Source of the DNA: Luidia sarsii
Lineage: Eukaryota; Echinodermata; Asteroidea; Paxillosida; Luidiidae
Direction: 5' to 3'
DNA length: 64,000 nucleotides
Assembly (NCBI GenBank): GCA_949987565.1
Contig: OX465103.1
Span: forward strand, 18,423,280-18,487,279
In this document: positions 61,601-64,000 of the stretch, piece by piece
Layout: every line of letters starts with the position of its first letter
Position numbering within the stretch: position 1 is the first letter of the stretch
Position numbers and translations under genes: made by a program
Notes under the pieces: model-generated
Databases searched by the model: none
Told to the model about the DNA's origin: nothing
What the model saw: the letters and a program-made list of their open reading frames with translations, nothing else

Positions 61601-63594
61601 AGCTTTTATTTCATTTGATAACAAAAGCGTATTATTGGTAAAAGGCTGCACGAGAAGTGACTCATTTTTTGTCACTGTCACATATTTATTGATAACCCTG
61701 TCAAAAGGAAAGGGTCATGACAGTAACCTTTCTTGATGAACTTGTCATCTTGTTGTTTGCAGATTATCTGGATGGTAGGGCGGGGTTACCTGTCCCCTGA
61801 ACCCAATAAGGCACGGAATGACACTCCCAAAGCCCTGAAGAGACTCATCACTGATTGCTGCAAGATGAACCGAGAAGAGAGACCCCTATTTCCACAGGTG
61901 AGTCACAGCCAAGGAACTCTAGAGTCTAGATGCTTCAGGCTGATCACATACATGTACGTGATTACAGTCATCACTTCAGCATTTCCATCCTTATGTGCTT
62001 GAGATGAATTGCATCTTTGCCATTCTCCAGTTTTGTTATGCAGCCCATAATCTGTAGGGCATCATAGTTTCACATGTCCTCAGTATGCCGTATAGGTCAT
62101 AGAGATTGTGCATAGTGCTGATCTTAGGTAACAGACTTACTGCTTGTCAGCCTCTGTAGCTGAAAGCCTCTGTAGCTGAAAGCCTCTGTAGCTGAAAGCC
62201 TCTGTAGCTGAAAGCCTCTGTAGCTGAAAGCCTCTGTAGCTGAAAGCCTCAGTAGCTGAAAGCCTCTGTAGCTGAAAGCCTCTGTAGCTGAAAGCCTCTG
62301 TAGCTGAAAGCCTCTGTAGCTGAAAGCCTCTGTAGCTGAAAGCCTCTGTAGCTGAAAGCCTCTGTAGCTGAAAGCCTCTGTAGCTGAAAGCCTCTGTAGC
62401 TGAAAGCCTTTGTCCTTGCAGTAAATGCAGTATATAATGTAGTCCTATGCAATGCTTTTTTTCTTCAATTGTTAAGTGATCCGAATTGGAGAACTATCTC
62501 CCCATCTCCCATTGTGGTAAAATTTACTTTTTTTACTTTTTCGGCATCCATCTTGCTCCACCTATCACCTTCTTATGTTGGATATGATGAGTAGCACACT
62601 GCTGTGTGATAATAGGACTGTATGTGATGCATGGTTGTTGTCAGTTATACAACTGTTAAAGAGGAATGCAACCCAAAATACGAAGTTTGCTTATCTGATT
62701 GGGTGTTAAAAACAACCTACTATTTCCCATCCCCTGCAATTGGCGGCAGCAGCTTCAGAAAGATGGAGACATACAGGAATGCAAATTCGACCACTTGAGG
62801 CTCTAAAATTCCATGAATTTTCTCTCTTTATGAAAGTCGTACTTGAGTGGTTCACAGGTAATAGTAGGTTGTTTTTAACACCCAATCAGATAAGCAAACT
62901 TCGTATTTTGGGTTGCATTCCTCTTTATGTTTATCACCTCATTCCTCTATACATTTTTTCCCCAATGCTTGACAATTTTGAATAATGGCAAAGAAAACTT
63001 TGACTGGACTGGAACTTGAACCCAAGACCACTGTTTATTTGTACCAGTGCTCTTACAATCAGTTGCTAATTCATGTTACAATCAACACAAACAAAAAGTA
63101 GGGCACTTTTTTATGTAGGTATAAAATAGCCCCCAATCATTTTATCAAATCAACAAAGTAAATCCTTGTATAGGCCCTAAGGGATGTACATGTACAATGA
63201 TGTGATGTGTGAAGAAGTGCAAAGGAGGGGATGGTACATGTACTGCATTCCTCTCACAGGACTTGGGGCCTTGTCACTTCATGCACAATGCAATGCTGGC
63301 ACTATCTGATCAAAACCATCACATTGCTCCCAGATGATTATATTGTGGCTGATGGTGTATATGTATTTGTGTGGTTACTGACCGAGTGGCTTGTTGTTTG
63401 ATCTATGACAGATACTAGCCTCGTTAGAAGGCCTGGCACGCCTGCTGCCTAAGGTCCATCGCAGTCACTCGGAGCCCTCCATGAATCGGGCTCGTTTCCA
63501 AGCTGATGACTTCATGTACTGCCCCTCACCCAAGACGCCCATCAACAGTCAGTTTGGTGCATTCCCATTCTTCACAGGAACAGGAGGTTTATAG
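13569..63594 (+). CDS. BRAF: B-Raf-type serine/threonine kinase (17-exon gene, complete coding sequence)
   Basis: MAPK kinase kinase of the Ras-ERK pathway; phosphorylates MEK at the membrane after Ras-GTP binding. Coding exons: 13569-13676, 31253-31354, 40922-41278, 41776-41934, 42736-42792, 45820-45971, 46227-46395, 47211-47244, 50836-50973, 56125-56285, 57279-57390, 57895-58156, 59302-59348, 60279-60397, 61271-61402, 61763-61897, 63412-63594. All introns are GT-AG and every phase closes, giving 2427 nt or 808 residues (human B-Raf 766). Domains: BRS about 37-90, Ras-binding about 177-250, C1 259-304, 14-3-3 site RSTSAP (Ser352), acidic N-region SNDD 485-488, kinase about 497-757, C-terminal 14-3-3 site SHSEP (Ser768), ERK-type SPKTP. 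Catalytic set: GSGSFGTV 503-510, Lys522, Glu540, gatekeeper Thr568, HRD 613-615, DFG 633-635, TVKS 638-641, APE 660-662. The BRS and SNDD mark it as B-Raf-like rather than Raf-1-like. Invertebrates usually have a single Raf. Exons 8 and 9 rest on splice signals and phase more than on homology. Confidence 0.95.
13677..14087. other. Raf intron 1, start of the TACATG domain
   Basis: First dense cluster of GTAC/CATG words (13785-13885), beginning within about 110 bp of the exon 1 donor. No coding signal. Confidence 0.6.
14088..14924. mobile_element. putative inverted-repeat element enclosing a long hairpin
   Basis: The left boundary word gagtaacttggaccc (14099-14113) reappears inverted as gggtccaagttactc from 14903. 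The unit between encloses the 480-bp palindrome at 14152-14631. I infer a non-autonomous transposon. Exact ends and target duplication are not resolved because the right end is itself a palindrome. Confidence 0.45.
14152..14631. repeat. 480-bp near-perfect palindrome (long hairpin)
   Basis: The left arm from ttcacaagtgctgtggcata is mirrored by the right arm ending tatgccacagcacttgtgaa. The match continues with few mismatches to a centre near 14391, so each arm is about 220 nt. Pairs of look-alike short ORFs on both strands (14115-14692) are consequences of the symmetry. Because it lies in Raf intron 1, the pre-mRNA would carry it as a long double-stranded stem. Confidence 0.9.
14903..14944. 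repeat. 42-bp perfect palindrome
   Basis: Arms of 19 nt (gggtccaagttactcggac and its exact inverse) around a 4-nt loop, tgta. The right arm's sequence also occurs once near 14090-14113, with a mismatch. Confidence 0.9.
14990..15120. repeat. TACATG repeat cluster
   Basis: Interrupted (TACATG)n tract ending at the TA where the Tc1-like element inserted. Confidence 0.8.
15122..16488 (-). mobile_element. Tc1/mariner-like transposon, decayed
   Basis: Termini CACTGCCGTGCAAAAGTCTG and, inverted, CACTGGCGTGCAAAAGTCTG, each flanked by TA (15120-15121, 16489-16490). The extended TIR includes atcgcac. On the - strand, 15700-15440 preserves fragments of a transposase C-terminus: [12 protein letters not shown] (cf. 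the family's LNPIENLW) and a distal [12 protein letters not shown], in shifted frames with stops. At 1367 bp, the length suits a nearly full but dead element. A fragment of the same family lies at 52346-52525. Confidence 0.88.
16489..16571. repeat. left arm of a palindrome interrupted by a TTAA element
   Basis: tagtacatgaacctgtacgc and the sequence that follows up to the TTAA is the inverse of 17470-17552. See the element at 16572-17469. Confidence 0.75.
16572..17469. mobile_element. TTAA-flanked transposon/MITE, 898 bp
   Basis: Starts AGGTCAACTGAAGTGC, ends GCATTGCAGTTGACCT. TTAA on both sides (16568-16571, 17470-17473) is a perfect 4-bp target duplication, as in piggyBac or Kolobok superfamilies. 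An open frame at 16985-17305 (106 codons) resembles no transposase I know and may be chance. Confidence 0.85.
17470..17552. repeat. right arm of the interrupted palindrome
   Basis: gtgcattgtaca, then tgtgtgtacgtagcgtac, then ggttcatgtact are the inverse of 16496-16538, and the match continues outward to the TA at both ends. Confidence 0.75.
17553..18162. mobile_element. long-TIR MITE with TA flanks
   Basis: Arms of about 140 nt: the left from aggctgttgtcgtgaa, the right ending ttcacgacaacagcct, sharing the word attgtcgacattgtcgcgac. TA at 17551-17552 and 18163-18164 (ATT on both sides is an alternative reading). A single-ended copy lies at 26861-26985. No transposase. Confidence 0.85.
18165..19430. 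other. Raf intron 1, nothing recognised
   Basis: Intronic DNA with sparse TACATG words. No exon-like homology. Confidence 0.45.
19430..19770. repeat. TACATG repeat cluster
   Basis: Runs of (TACATG)n, the longest near 19610-19640, with palindromic flanks. Every frame on both strands is open (Tyr-Met, Thr-Cys, His-Val), which explains the ORFs here. Confidence 0.9.
19866..20160. repeat. two imperfect tandem copies of a ~130-bp unit
   Basis: Copy 1 starts ggcaggggtttctcc (19866); copy 2 starts ggcaggggttctctgg (20022). Both continue through gaagagc and ccaagacat.aaggtgaagatc. Each copy carries TACATG words at a different internal position. Possibly derived from an unrecognised retroelement; no frame is open. 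Confidence 0.6.
20586..20790 (+). repeat. dispersed repeat (ggtattgtctcata family), copy 1
   Basis: Shares ggtctggtattgtctcata, ttttcgcctc and gtactgtaatg.tgcaat in order with 35208-35600. Related to 53200-53330. Confidence 0.55.
20800..22870. other. Raf intron 1, scattered TACATG words
   Basis: No exon, RNA or element recognised. TACATG clusters near 21350-21410, 22020-22190, 22420-22490 and 22745-22780. Confidence 0.5.
22870..26600. repeat. core of the TACATG hexamer domain
   Basis: Densest part of the repeat domain, with long pure tracts near 24699-24752 and 26095-26155. It is mixed with a second recurring palindrome, TACCGGTA. The array is its own reverse complement, so both strands read the same hexamer and any tract can snap back into a hairpin. 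About 20 small ORFs here are repeat artefacts. Confidence 0.9.
26861..26985 (+). mobile_element. single-ended copy of the 17.5-kb long-TIR MITE
   Basis: taaggctgttgtgaaaaaaa followed by tgtcgacattgtcgcgac and atcagtggtgacaatgttgg matches one arm of 17553-18162. There is no second arm downstream. Confidence 0.75.
27060..27275. repeat. TACATG repeat cluster
   Basis: Several short pure tracts of TACATG separated by GTAC-containing variants. Confidence 0.85.
27453..28388 (-). mobile_element. partial hAT-like element (inverted copy of 44.0-45.2 kb)
   Basis: From aatctatgtttgg to gctaatcgcgaggcttc this is the reverse complement of 45095-44098. It includes the word ggaaaccacacctagacttg and an (ATTA)n tract. 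The terminal CAGTG ends of the 44-kb copy are missing here, so it is a truncated or deleted copy. Confidence 0.8.
28470..28620. repeat. TACATG repeat cluster
   Basis: Two groups of TACATG/ACGT words flanking a 60-bp unique stretch. Confidence 0.75.
28850..28975. repeat. TACATG / TACTG repeat cluster
   Basis: Includes a run of tactgtactgtactgta in addition to TACATG words. Confidence 0.8.
28987..29575. mobile_element. TTAA-flanked MITE, 589 bp
   Basis: Left end GCCGCGTCAGCACTGGACTT; right end, inverted, AGTCGTGTCTGCACTGGACTT. TTAA is at 28983-28986 and 29576-29579. The interior contains several sub-terminal copies of taagtccagtgc and ggtaaa.taaccgag words. No coding capacity. Confidence 0.85.
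29580..31252. other. end of Raf intron 1, TACATG clusters
   Basis: TACATG clusters at 29600-29630, 29800-29870, 30010-30115, 30720-30790, 30840-31025 and 31155-31180. The intron ends with a strong T-rich tract (31200-31250) and AG at 31251-31252. Confidence 0.6.
31253..31354 (+). CDS. BRAF: Raf coding exon 2 (BRS, first half)
   Basis: 34 codons (37-70), [16 protein letters not shown] then PNPSSIFIE, matching the helix of the B-Raf-specific region (human IKLTQEHIEALLDKF..NPPSIYLE). The BRS is the interface through which B-Raf pairs with KSR. Phase 0 at both ends; donor gtaaga. Confidence 0.93.
31355..32399. other. Raf intron 2, first part
   Basis: Mostly unique intronic DNA with a poly-A tract at about 31606-31620. 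Nothing recognised. Confidence 0.45.
32400..32790. repeat. ~60-bp tandem repeat, 4-5 diverged copies
   Basis: Each unit carries ttctgattggctgactg.gcaaaacattgccgacata or a close variant, followed by a gggc.taaga word. Unit starts lie near 32400, 32590, 32650, 32700 and 32757. The repeated ATTGG is an inverted CCAAT core. Confidence 0.75.
32791..34121. other. Raf intron 2, nothing recognised
   Basis: Contains a short direct repeat, ctgatg(c)aggttacactgatggcggt, around 32940-33000. The short open frame spanning it (32811-33116) has no homology that I can see. Confidence 0.4.
34122..35149 (+). repeat. 1-kb dispersed repeat, copy 2
   Basis: Collinear with 6651-7629 in the same orientation, with indels. 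The short ORF at 34192 starts like that of copy 1 but leaves it after a frameshift. Ends at ggttactggaggata and runs straight into (TACATG)n at 35150-35175. Confidence 0.8.
35208..35600 (+). repeat. dispersed repeat (ggtattgtctcata family), copy 2
   Basis: ctggtatcgtctcata, tttttcgcctcc and gtactgtaatgctgcaat match 20586-20790. The downstream tcactgaaggcttg..gctcacca.atg.gtgaagtt matches 53265-53320. Confidence 0.6.
35601..36600. other. Raf intron 2, nothing recognised
   Basis: Unique intronic DNA. The word aaggttacccattcttttca at 36211 recurs at 38001. Confidence 0.45.
36726..37576. mobile_element. pogo/Tigger-like MITE, 851 bp
   Basis: Ends CAGTCGACTCTCGTTATAAC and the inverse of CAGTCGACTCCCGTTATAAC, with TA flanks at 36724-36725 and 37577-37578. 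Sub-terminal repeats of ggttataacga lie inside both ends. Such termini are characteristic of the pogo/Tigger branch of Tc1/mariner. No DDE transposase frame remains. Confidence 0.88.
37577..38340. other. Raf intron 2, nothing recognised
   Basis: Unique DNA with the second copy of the aaggttacccattcttttca word at 38001. Confidence 0.45.
38350..38595. repeat. tandem duplication of a ~137-bp TACATG/TACCGGTA block
   Basis: agtaggctactgtagtaccg and the following caatccatgtactgtaccg occur at 38350 and again at 38488, each followed by GCATGTACCGGTA words and a (TACATG)n run. Confidence 0.8.
39195..39906. mobile_element. mariner-type long-TIR MITE, 712 bp
   Basis: Ends CCAGTCAAAAATAAGTAGAC and the inverse of CCAGTTAAAAATAAGTACAC, with TA flanks at 39193-39194 and 39907-39908. 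Arms of about 130 nt are full of ttcgcgaaaa words. No transposase. Confidence 0.87.
39909..40529. other. Raf intron 2, nothing recognised
   Basis: Contains a run of cgatatcgtgatatcgata words at 40470-40505. No exon. Confidence 0.4.
40530..40863 (-). mobile_element. TTAA-type MITE, family B copy 2
   Basis: Starts AGCCCCTACACAACATTGG, ends as the inverse of AGCCCCTACAAAACATTGG. Perfect TTAA on both sides (40526-40529, 40864-40867). Inverted relative to 675-1053. It ends only 58 bp before Raf exon 3, close to where the branch site should be. Confidence 0.9.
40922..41278 (+). CDS. BRAF: Raf coding exon 3 (BRS end, Pro/Gly-rich linker, start of Ras-binding domain)
   Basis: 119 codons (71-189). 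Starts [13 protein letters not shown], matching human B-Raf EYTSKLDALQ. Then comes a [16 protein letters not shown] stretch not found in vertebrate B-Raf, a linker with TPKSPPVSK, and the first Ras-binding strand [13 protein letters not shown]. Donor gtgagt, phase 0. A second good donor (gtacgt) lies inside at 40961. Confidence 0.93.
41776..41934 (+). CDS. BRAF: Raf coding exon 4 (Ras-binding domain)
   Basis: 53 codons (190-242): [20 protein letters not shown] through [12 protein letters not shown]. The Arg of MREL matches the Ras-contacting Arg of human MMRGL. WDTD and GEE match WDTDISWLTGEE. Acceptor ccaag, donor gtaagt. Confidence 0.95.
42241..42696. mobile_element. TIR MITE (AGGGCCATTCCCACTA family), copy 1
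   Basis: Starts AGGGCCATTCCCACTACC and ends as the inverse of AGGGCCGTTTCCACTATACC. ACT on each side may be a 3-bp target duplication. The interior is built from aatcgcaatttgaatc-type words on both strands. Related copy at 55302-55747. Lies in Raf intron 4 and ends 39 bp before exon 5. Confidence 0.75.
42736..42792 (+). CDS. BRAF: Raf coding exon 5 (RBD end to C1 start)
   Basis: 19 codons (243-261): [19 protein letters not shown], equivalent to human LHVEVL..THNF. His259 is the first zinc ligand of the C1 domain. Acceptor gacag after a pyrimidine run; donor gtaagt; phase 0 both sides. Confidence 0.92.
42887..43141. mobile_element. piggyBac-like TTAA MITE fragment
   Basis: Bounded by TTAA at 42883-42886 and 43142-43145. 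The interior cagtgcccatgaccaccata..ctcgctaaaacaatcgg matches the neighbour at 43146-43780. The right end ggcgaagtgg matches the neighbour's inverted end. Confidence 0.65.
43146..43780. mobile_element. piggyBac-like TTAA MITE
   Basis: TTAA at 43142-43145 and 43781-43784. Ends TCACTTCGCGCCGG and the inverse of CCACTTCGTGCTGG. The right third contains a tggacaatagtggtg word that is mirrored beyond the next TTAA (caccactattgtcca near 43845). Related to 56427-56980 by cttttgtcaagagatt and ggccctttgtg words. Confidence 0.75.
43785..43930. mobile_element. third abutting TTAA-type end, inverted
   Basis: gcactttgcaacggagcctc through caccactattgtcca is the inverse of the right end of the preceding element, sharing the TTAA at 43781-43784. 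The far end is not found. Confidence 0.5.
44029..45214. mobile_element. hAT-like non-autonomous transposon with 8-bp target duplication
   Basis: Ends CAGTGTTATAGCTAG and the inverse of CAGTGTTATAGCTACG. Flanked by GTCATGGG at 44021-44028 and again at 45215-45222, a perfect 8-bp duplication, the hAT hallmark. 1186 bp, no transposase frame. Its interior 44098-45095 occurs inverted at 27453-28388. Confidence 0.9.
45358..45717. mobile_element. palindromic MITE, 360 bp
   Basis: Ends CATAGAGCTCTATAAATAAA and its inverse. Arms of about 100 nt also share ccaaagagggcaaa. The flanks ATTGACAA and ATTGACTA match at 7 of 8 positions and look like an hAT-size target duplication. Lies about 100 bp before Raf exon 6. 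Confidence 0.8.
45820..45971 (+). CDS. BRAF: Raf coding exon 6 (C1 zinc finger)
   Basis: Residues 262-311 plus two bases. [30 protein letters not shown] and VPTLC complete the C1 pattern begun by His259: Cys272, 275, 285, 288, His293, Cys296, Cys304. It binds phosphatidylserine and Ras at the membrane and packs on the kinase in the autoinhibited state. Donor gtgagt splits codon 312. Confidence 0.96.
46227..46395 (+). CDS. BRAF: Raf coding exon 7 (inhibitory 14-3-3 site)
   Basis: Residues 312-368. An acidic run ([11 protein letters not shown]) leads to [24 protein letters not shown] sequence around Ser352, equivalent to human RDRSSSAPN (Ser365), the site whose phosphorylation locks Raf closed through 14-3-3. 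Donor gtggga is non-optimal; phase 0. Confidence 0.93.
46396..47210. other. Raf intron 7
   Basis: Holds one half (46839-46947) of an inverted repeat pair whose partner is at 51688-51814 in intron 9. Nothing else recognised. Confidence 0.5.
46839..46947. repeat. intronic inverted repeat, left member
   Basis: gcaagtggatgaggcc through gcaatattctcaac.agcaatgtaac is the inverse of 51688-51814. The pair brackets Raf exons 8 and 9. Confidence 0.8.
47211..47244 (+). CDS. BRAF: Raf coding exon 8 (34-nt linker micro-exon)
   Basis: Encodes [11 protein letters not shown] plus one base, between a strong acceptor (tgtttttcag) and donor (gtaaga). Homology is not informative at this length. Support comes from the splice signals and from the phase fit (0 in, 1 out) with exons 7 and 9 or 10. 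Confidence 0.65.
47245..48570. other. Raf intron 8, first part
   Basis: No exon or element recognised. Confidence 0.45.
49079..49431 (+). mobile_element. TTAA-type MITE, family A copy 3
   Basis: Same orientation as 6123-6499. TTAA at 49075-49078 and 49432-49435. Its left TIR has gained a few bases: ATACATGTACAACATT in place of ATACAACATT. Confidence 0.87.
49436..49813 (+). mobile_element. TTAA-type MITE, family B copy 3
   Basis: Shares its left TTAA (49432-49435) with the family-A copy; right TTAA at 49814-49817. Its left TIR contains an extra tacatgtacatgtaa stretch not present in copies at 675 and 40530. Confidence 0.87.
49842..50835. other. Raf intron 8, end
   Basis: AT-rich part (49980-50270) followed by a long C/T-rich stretch (50630-50835) that forms the polypyrimidine tract of exon 9. 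A 174-codon open frame from 50487 only becomes coding at 50836. Confidence 0.5.
50836..50973 (+). CDS. BRAF: Raf coding exon 9 (linker, possible cassette exon)
   Basis: 46 codons' worth of sequence, phase 1 on both sides: [18 protein letters not shown], then [18 protein letters not shown]. Pyrimidine-rich acceptor and strong donor (gtgagt). Ser/Pro-rich linker between the inhibitory 14-3-3 site and the kinase, where vertebrate B-Raf also carries alternative exons. Length divisible by three, so skipping it keeps frame. Confidence 0.75.
50974..52345. other. Raf intron 9, first part
   Basis: Contains the right member of the inverted pair (51688-51814). No exon recognised. Confidence 0.45.
51688..51814. 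repeat. intronic inverted repeat, right member
   Basis: Reverse complement of 46839-46947, including gaatattgcctgaagtgc and ctttacaggtagacccctcc. Confidence 0.8.
52346..52525 (-). mobile_element. Tc1/mariner-like fragment (one end)
   Basis: CACTGCCGTGCAAAAGTCTG and about 150 bp after it match the inverted right end of the element at 15122-16488, including cacggtgtca and the aaagactttctgaatt word. The opposite end is absent. Confidence 0.75.
52590..52870. repeat. minor TACATG cluster in intron 9
   Basis: A few GTAC/TACATG words around 52600, 52690 and 52830-52865. Confidence 0.6.
53200..53330 (+). repeat. dispersed repeat (ggtattgtctcata family), partial copy 3
   Basis: gtctactttatattgtct and tcactgaaggcttgttgttt, then gctcaccatgtgcgtgaagtt, as in 20586 and 35330. 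Confidence 0.5.
53331..55248. other. Raf intron 9, nothing recognised
   Basis: Unique intronic DNA. Open frames at 53679-53948 and 53979-54251 lack homology and splice context. Confidence 0.45.
55249..55895. repeat. local repeat (aagtctggc.tcttaaac unit), one copy split by a MITE
   Basis: aaagtctggcgtcttaaacc through gtgaacctcatta and cctagtgggcactaattct occurs intact at 55808-55895. A second copy is split by the element at 55302-55747, so the intact copy approximates the empty site. Confidence 0.7.
55302..55747. mobile_element. TIR MITE (AGGGCCATTCCCACTA family), copy 2
   Basis: Starts AGAGCCATTTCCACTAC, ends as the inverse of AGACCTATTCCCACTAC. The interior has the same aatcgcgattt/gattcaaa words as 42241-42696. 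Confidence 0.75.
56125..56285 (+). CDS. BRAF: Raf coding exon 10 (Ser-rich linker before the kinase)
   Basis: Residues 426-479: [11 protein letters not shown], then HRDRWKNR and [14 protein letters not shown], corresponding to the human stretch LQKSPGPQRERK..SSSSEDRNRMK. Phase 1 in, 0 out; donor gtgagt. Confidence 0.9.
56427..56980. mobile_element. piggyBac-like TTAA MITE, 554 bp
   Basis: TTAA at 56423-56426 and 56981-56984. Ends CCCCTTGACAG and the inverse of CCCCTTGCGTAC. The interior cttttgtcaagggattg and ggccttttgtgtgtag matches 43146-43780. Lies in Raf intron 10. Confidence 0.8.
57279..57390 (+). CDS. BRAF: Raf coding exon 11 (acidic N-region and kinase P-loop)
   Basis: [18 protein letters not shown], then [19 protein letters not shown] (485-488) replaces human B-Raf SSDD and keeps the two Asp that make B-Raf constitutively primed. 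Donor gtgggt splits Gly517. Confidence 0.97.
57648..57775. repeat. C-rich (CCCCT)n tract
   Basis: About 128 bp of nearly pure C/T dominated by cccct units. The other strand is (AGGGG)n and meets the four-G-run rule for quadruplexes many times over. In Raf intron 11, about 120 bp before exon 12. Confidence 0.9.
57895..58156 (+). CDS. BRAF: Raf coding exon 12 (kinase N-lobe)
   Basis: Residues 518-603. PVAVKRLNV with Lys522, [20 protein letters not shown] with Glu540 and the dimer-interface Arg548, [18 protein letters not shown] with gatekeeper Thr568, then IARQTAQGM. Near-identical to human B-Raf. Donor gtaagt splits codon 604. Confidence 0.98.
58245..58700 (-). repeat. SINE cluster with tRNA-like head at 58461-58532
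   Basis: On the - strand, 58532-58461 starts AGCTCGG and ends CCGAGCT (a paired acceptor-like stem), with box A tggtccagtggttaagac and box B ggttcgaatccc. The T stem pairs at only three positions and the anticodon loop has eight bases, so it is not a working tRNA. The tail word gggtttgccc..gtgctttgccca occurs at 58246, 58386 and, partly, 58634, so several tails are nested. Confidence 0.7.
59302..59348 (+). CDS. BRAF: Raf coding exon 13 (catalytic loop)
   Basis: [18 protein letters not shown] at 613-615 with Met616 where vertebrate Rafs have Leu, a conservative change seen in other kinases. Phase 2 in, 1 out; donor gtatcc is weak. Confidence 0.95.
59537..60228. mobile_element. pogo-like MITE, 692 bp
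   Basis: Starts CAGTGGAGCGTCGCTATAAC and ends as the inverse of CAGTGGATCATCGCTATA. TA on both sides (59535-59536, 60229-60230). Occupies most of Raf intron 13 and ends 50 bp before exon 14. Confidence 0.85.
60279..60397 (+). CDS. BRAF: Raf coding exon 14 (DFG and activation segment)
   Basis: Residues 620-659. [20 protein letters not shown] then [22 protein letters not shown] at 633-635; Thr638 and Ser641 match the human activation sites Thr599/Ser602, with Val639 at the position of human Val600. Donor gtaagg. Confidence 0.98.
60435..61075. repeat. 12-bp minisatellite in intron 14
   Basis: About 50 copies of gggatcagaatg or gggctcagaatt variants, starting some 40 bp after the exon 14 donor. 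All + frames stay open and read as Gly-Ser-Glu-Trp-Asp-Gln-Asn-like peptides; these are not genes. Confidence 0.95.
61271..61402 (+). CDS. BRAF: Raf coding exon 15 (APE, kinase C-lobe)
   Basis: 44 codons (660-703): [44 protein letters not shown]. Phase 0 both sides. Confidence 0.98.
61763..61897 (+). CDS. BRAF: Raf coding exon 16 (kinase C-lobe)
   Basis: 45 codons (704-748): [18 protein letters not shown], then [19 protein letters not shown] and LFPQ. Contains the conserved Arg of the ERP motif. Phase 0; donor gtgagt. Confidence 0.98.
62149..62404. repeat. 16 x 16-bp minisatellite in intron 16
   Basis: The unit agcctctgtagctgaa is repeated 16 times over 256 bp with almost no divergence (one unit has cctcag), implying recent expansion. 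The - strand reads as an open frame of period 16 residues, an artefact. Confidence 0.95.
62660..62924. mobile_element. MITE with perfect 65-bp TIRs
   Basis: Left arm 62660-62724 (AGAGGAATGCAACCC...) and right arm 62860-62924 are exact inverses over 65 nt around a 135-bp core. Flanks TTAA (62656-62659) and TTAT (62925-62928). A very recent insertion. Confidence 0.92.
62985..63072 (-). repeat. tRNA-derived SINE copy
   Basis: ctttgactggactggaactt, then gaacccaaga and gtaccagtgctctta, match the SINE copies at 2100, 5070 and 13055. Confidence 0.6.
63412..63594 (+). CDS. BRAF: Raf coding exon 17 (C-terminus and stop)
   Basis: 60 codons plus TAG (63592-63594). [20 protein letters not shown] then EPSMNRARF carries the activating 14-3-3 site at Ser768 (human RSASEPS, Ser729). 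SPKTPIN matches the ERK feedback motif. The tail [13 protein letters not shown] is slightly longer than the human end. Confidence 0.97.
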   Translation: MLASLEGLARLLPKVHRSHSEPSMNRARFQADDFMYCPSPKTPINSQFGAFPFFTGTGGL

Positions 63595-64000
63595 ACAAGA
63601 CTTTGTCCGACACGCCTTCTGATCATTAGAGATCAACAGGACCTGGAGTCACTGCTGTCAGGATGATACCAGTGACAACATGGATACTGCTTGAATGTGA
63701 TAAACATCACAAAGATATACTGGCCATTGATTATTGGATGGGCAACATTGGCCTATATCCTTCTTAACTCATGGACTGTTAGTCTACACGGCCATTGCTA
63801 TGTGTAAGTTCTCCAAACCCGTGCGCCATGCTTGGAGGATAGTTCCTGAGGACTGGCCTGTAACCCTCCGACTACTGATCTTTGTGGACTTGGTTTTACC
63901 TGACCAGATATCAACACAACCTTGTGTAAATAACTGAATCCTCTCAAGAGAAGCTGCTAAGTGAAAATGTCCACTACTTAAGGAACCTCTGCCAGCTTGC
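63595..64000 (+). other. Raf 3' untranslated region, incomplete
   Basis: Follows the TAG with no splice signal evident. I see no AATAAA before the window ends, so the polyadenylation site is probably beyond 64000. The 67-codon open frame at 63734 is presumed chance. Confidence 0.6.

Noticed and set aside
62149..62452. Regular direct repeats that could be mistaken for a CRISPR array, plus a 67-codon periodic ORF
   Set aside because: Units are contiguous without spacers, in an animal intron. It is a minisatellite.

Overview
This window comes from an animal nuclear genome. It is AT-rich, has long introns and is crowded with transposon debris. Two gene-level objects are clear. One is a complete Raf serine/threonine kinase gene of B-Raf type on the + strand (13569-63594, 17 coding exons, 808 codons). 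The other is a decayed multi-domain creatine kinase on the - strand (2345-3640) whose domain order matches the flagellar, sperm-tail type. That pair, the single B-Raf-like Raf and the repeat content point to an invertebrate, most likely marine, for example an echinoderm, hemichordate or cephalochordate. The sequence alone does not settle which. There are no bacterial-type operons and I found no intact RNA gene.

Layout. 1-13.5 kb: intergenic DNA with the creatine kinase pseudogene, tRNA-derived SINE copies, TTAA-flanked MITEs and one copy of a 1-kb dispersed repeat. 13.5-13.7 kb: Raf 5' end, with an E-box palindrome, two short upstream ATGs and coding exon 1. 13.7-31.2 kb: Raf intron 1, dominated by the self-complementary hexamer TACATG and by inverted-repeat transposons, including a 480-bp hairpin, a decayed Tc1-like element, a TTAA element, a TA-flanked long-TIR element and a 589-bp TTAA element. 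31.25-31.35 kb: exon 2 (start of the B-Raf-specific region). 31.4-40.9 kb: intron 2, with a pogo/Tigger-like MITE, a mariner-type long-TIR MITE and the second 1-kb repeat copy. 40.9-46.4 kb: exons 3-7 (rest of the BRS, Ras-binding domain, C1 domain, first 14-3-3 site). Intron 5 in this stretch is made almost entirely of stacked TTAA elements, an hAT-like element with a perfect 8-bp target duplication and a palindromic MITE. 47.2-56.3 kb: exons 8-10 (linker). 57.3-63.6 kb: exons 11-17 (kinase domain and C-terminal 14-3-3 tail), with minisatellites in introns 14 and 16. The 3' UTR runs out of the window.

The most unusual signal is the TACATG/GTACAT sequence class. It is nearly absent before Raf exon 1 and dense through introns 1 and 2. 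It has also grown inside individual transposon copies, and a similar 4-bp ATGT duplication caused one pseudogene frameshift. The tract has no stop codon in any of the six frames, so it generates many false ORFs of alternating Tyr-Met, Val-His or Thr-Cys. It is its own reverse complement and appears to serve as insertion territory for TA-target and TTAA-target transposons. The clearest case is 15.1-18.2 kb, where a TTAA element sits at the centre of a palindrome and TA elements sit at both ends of it.
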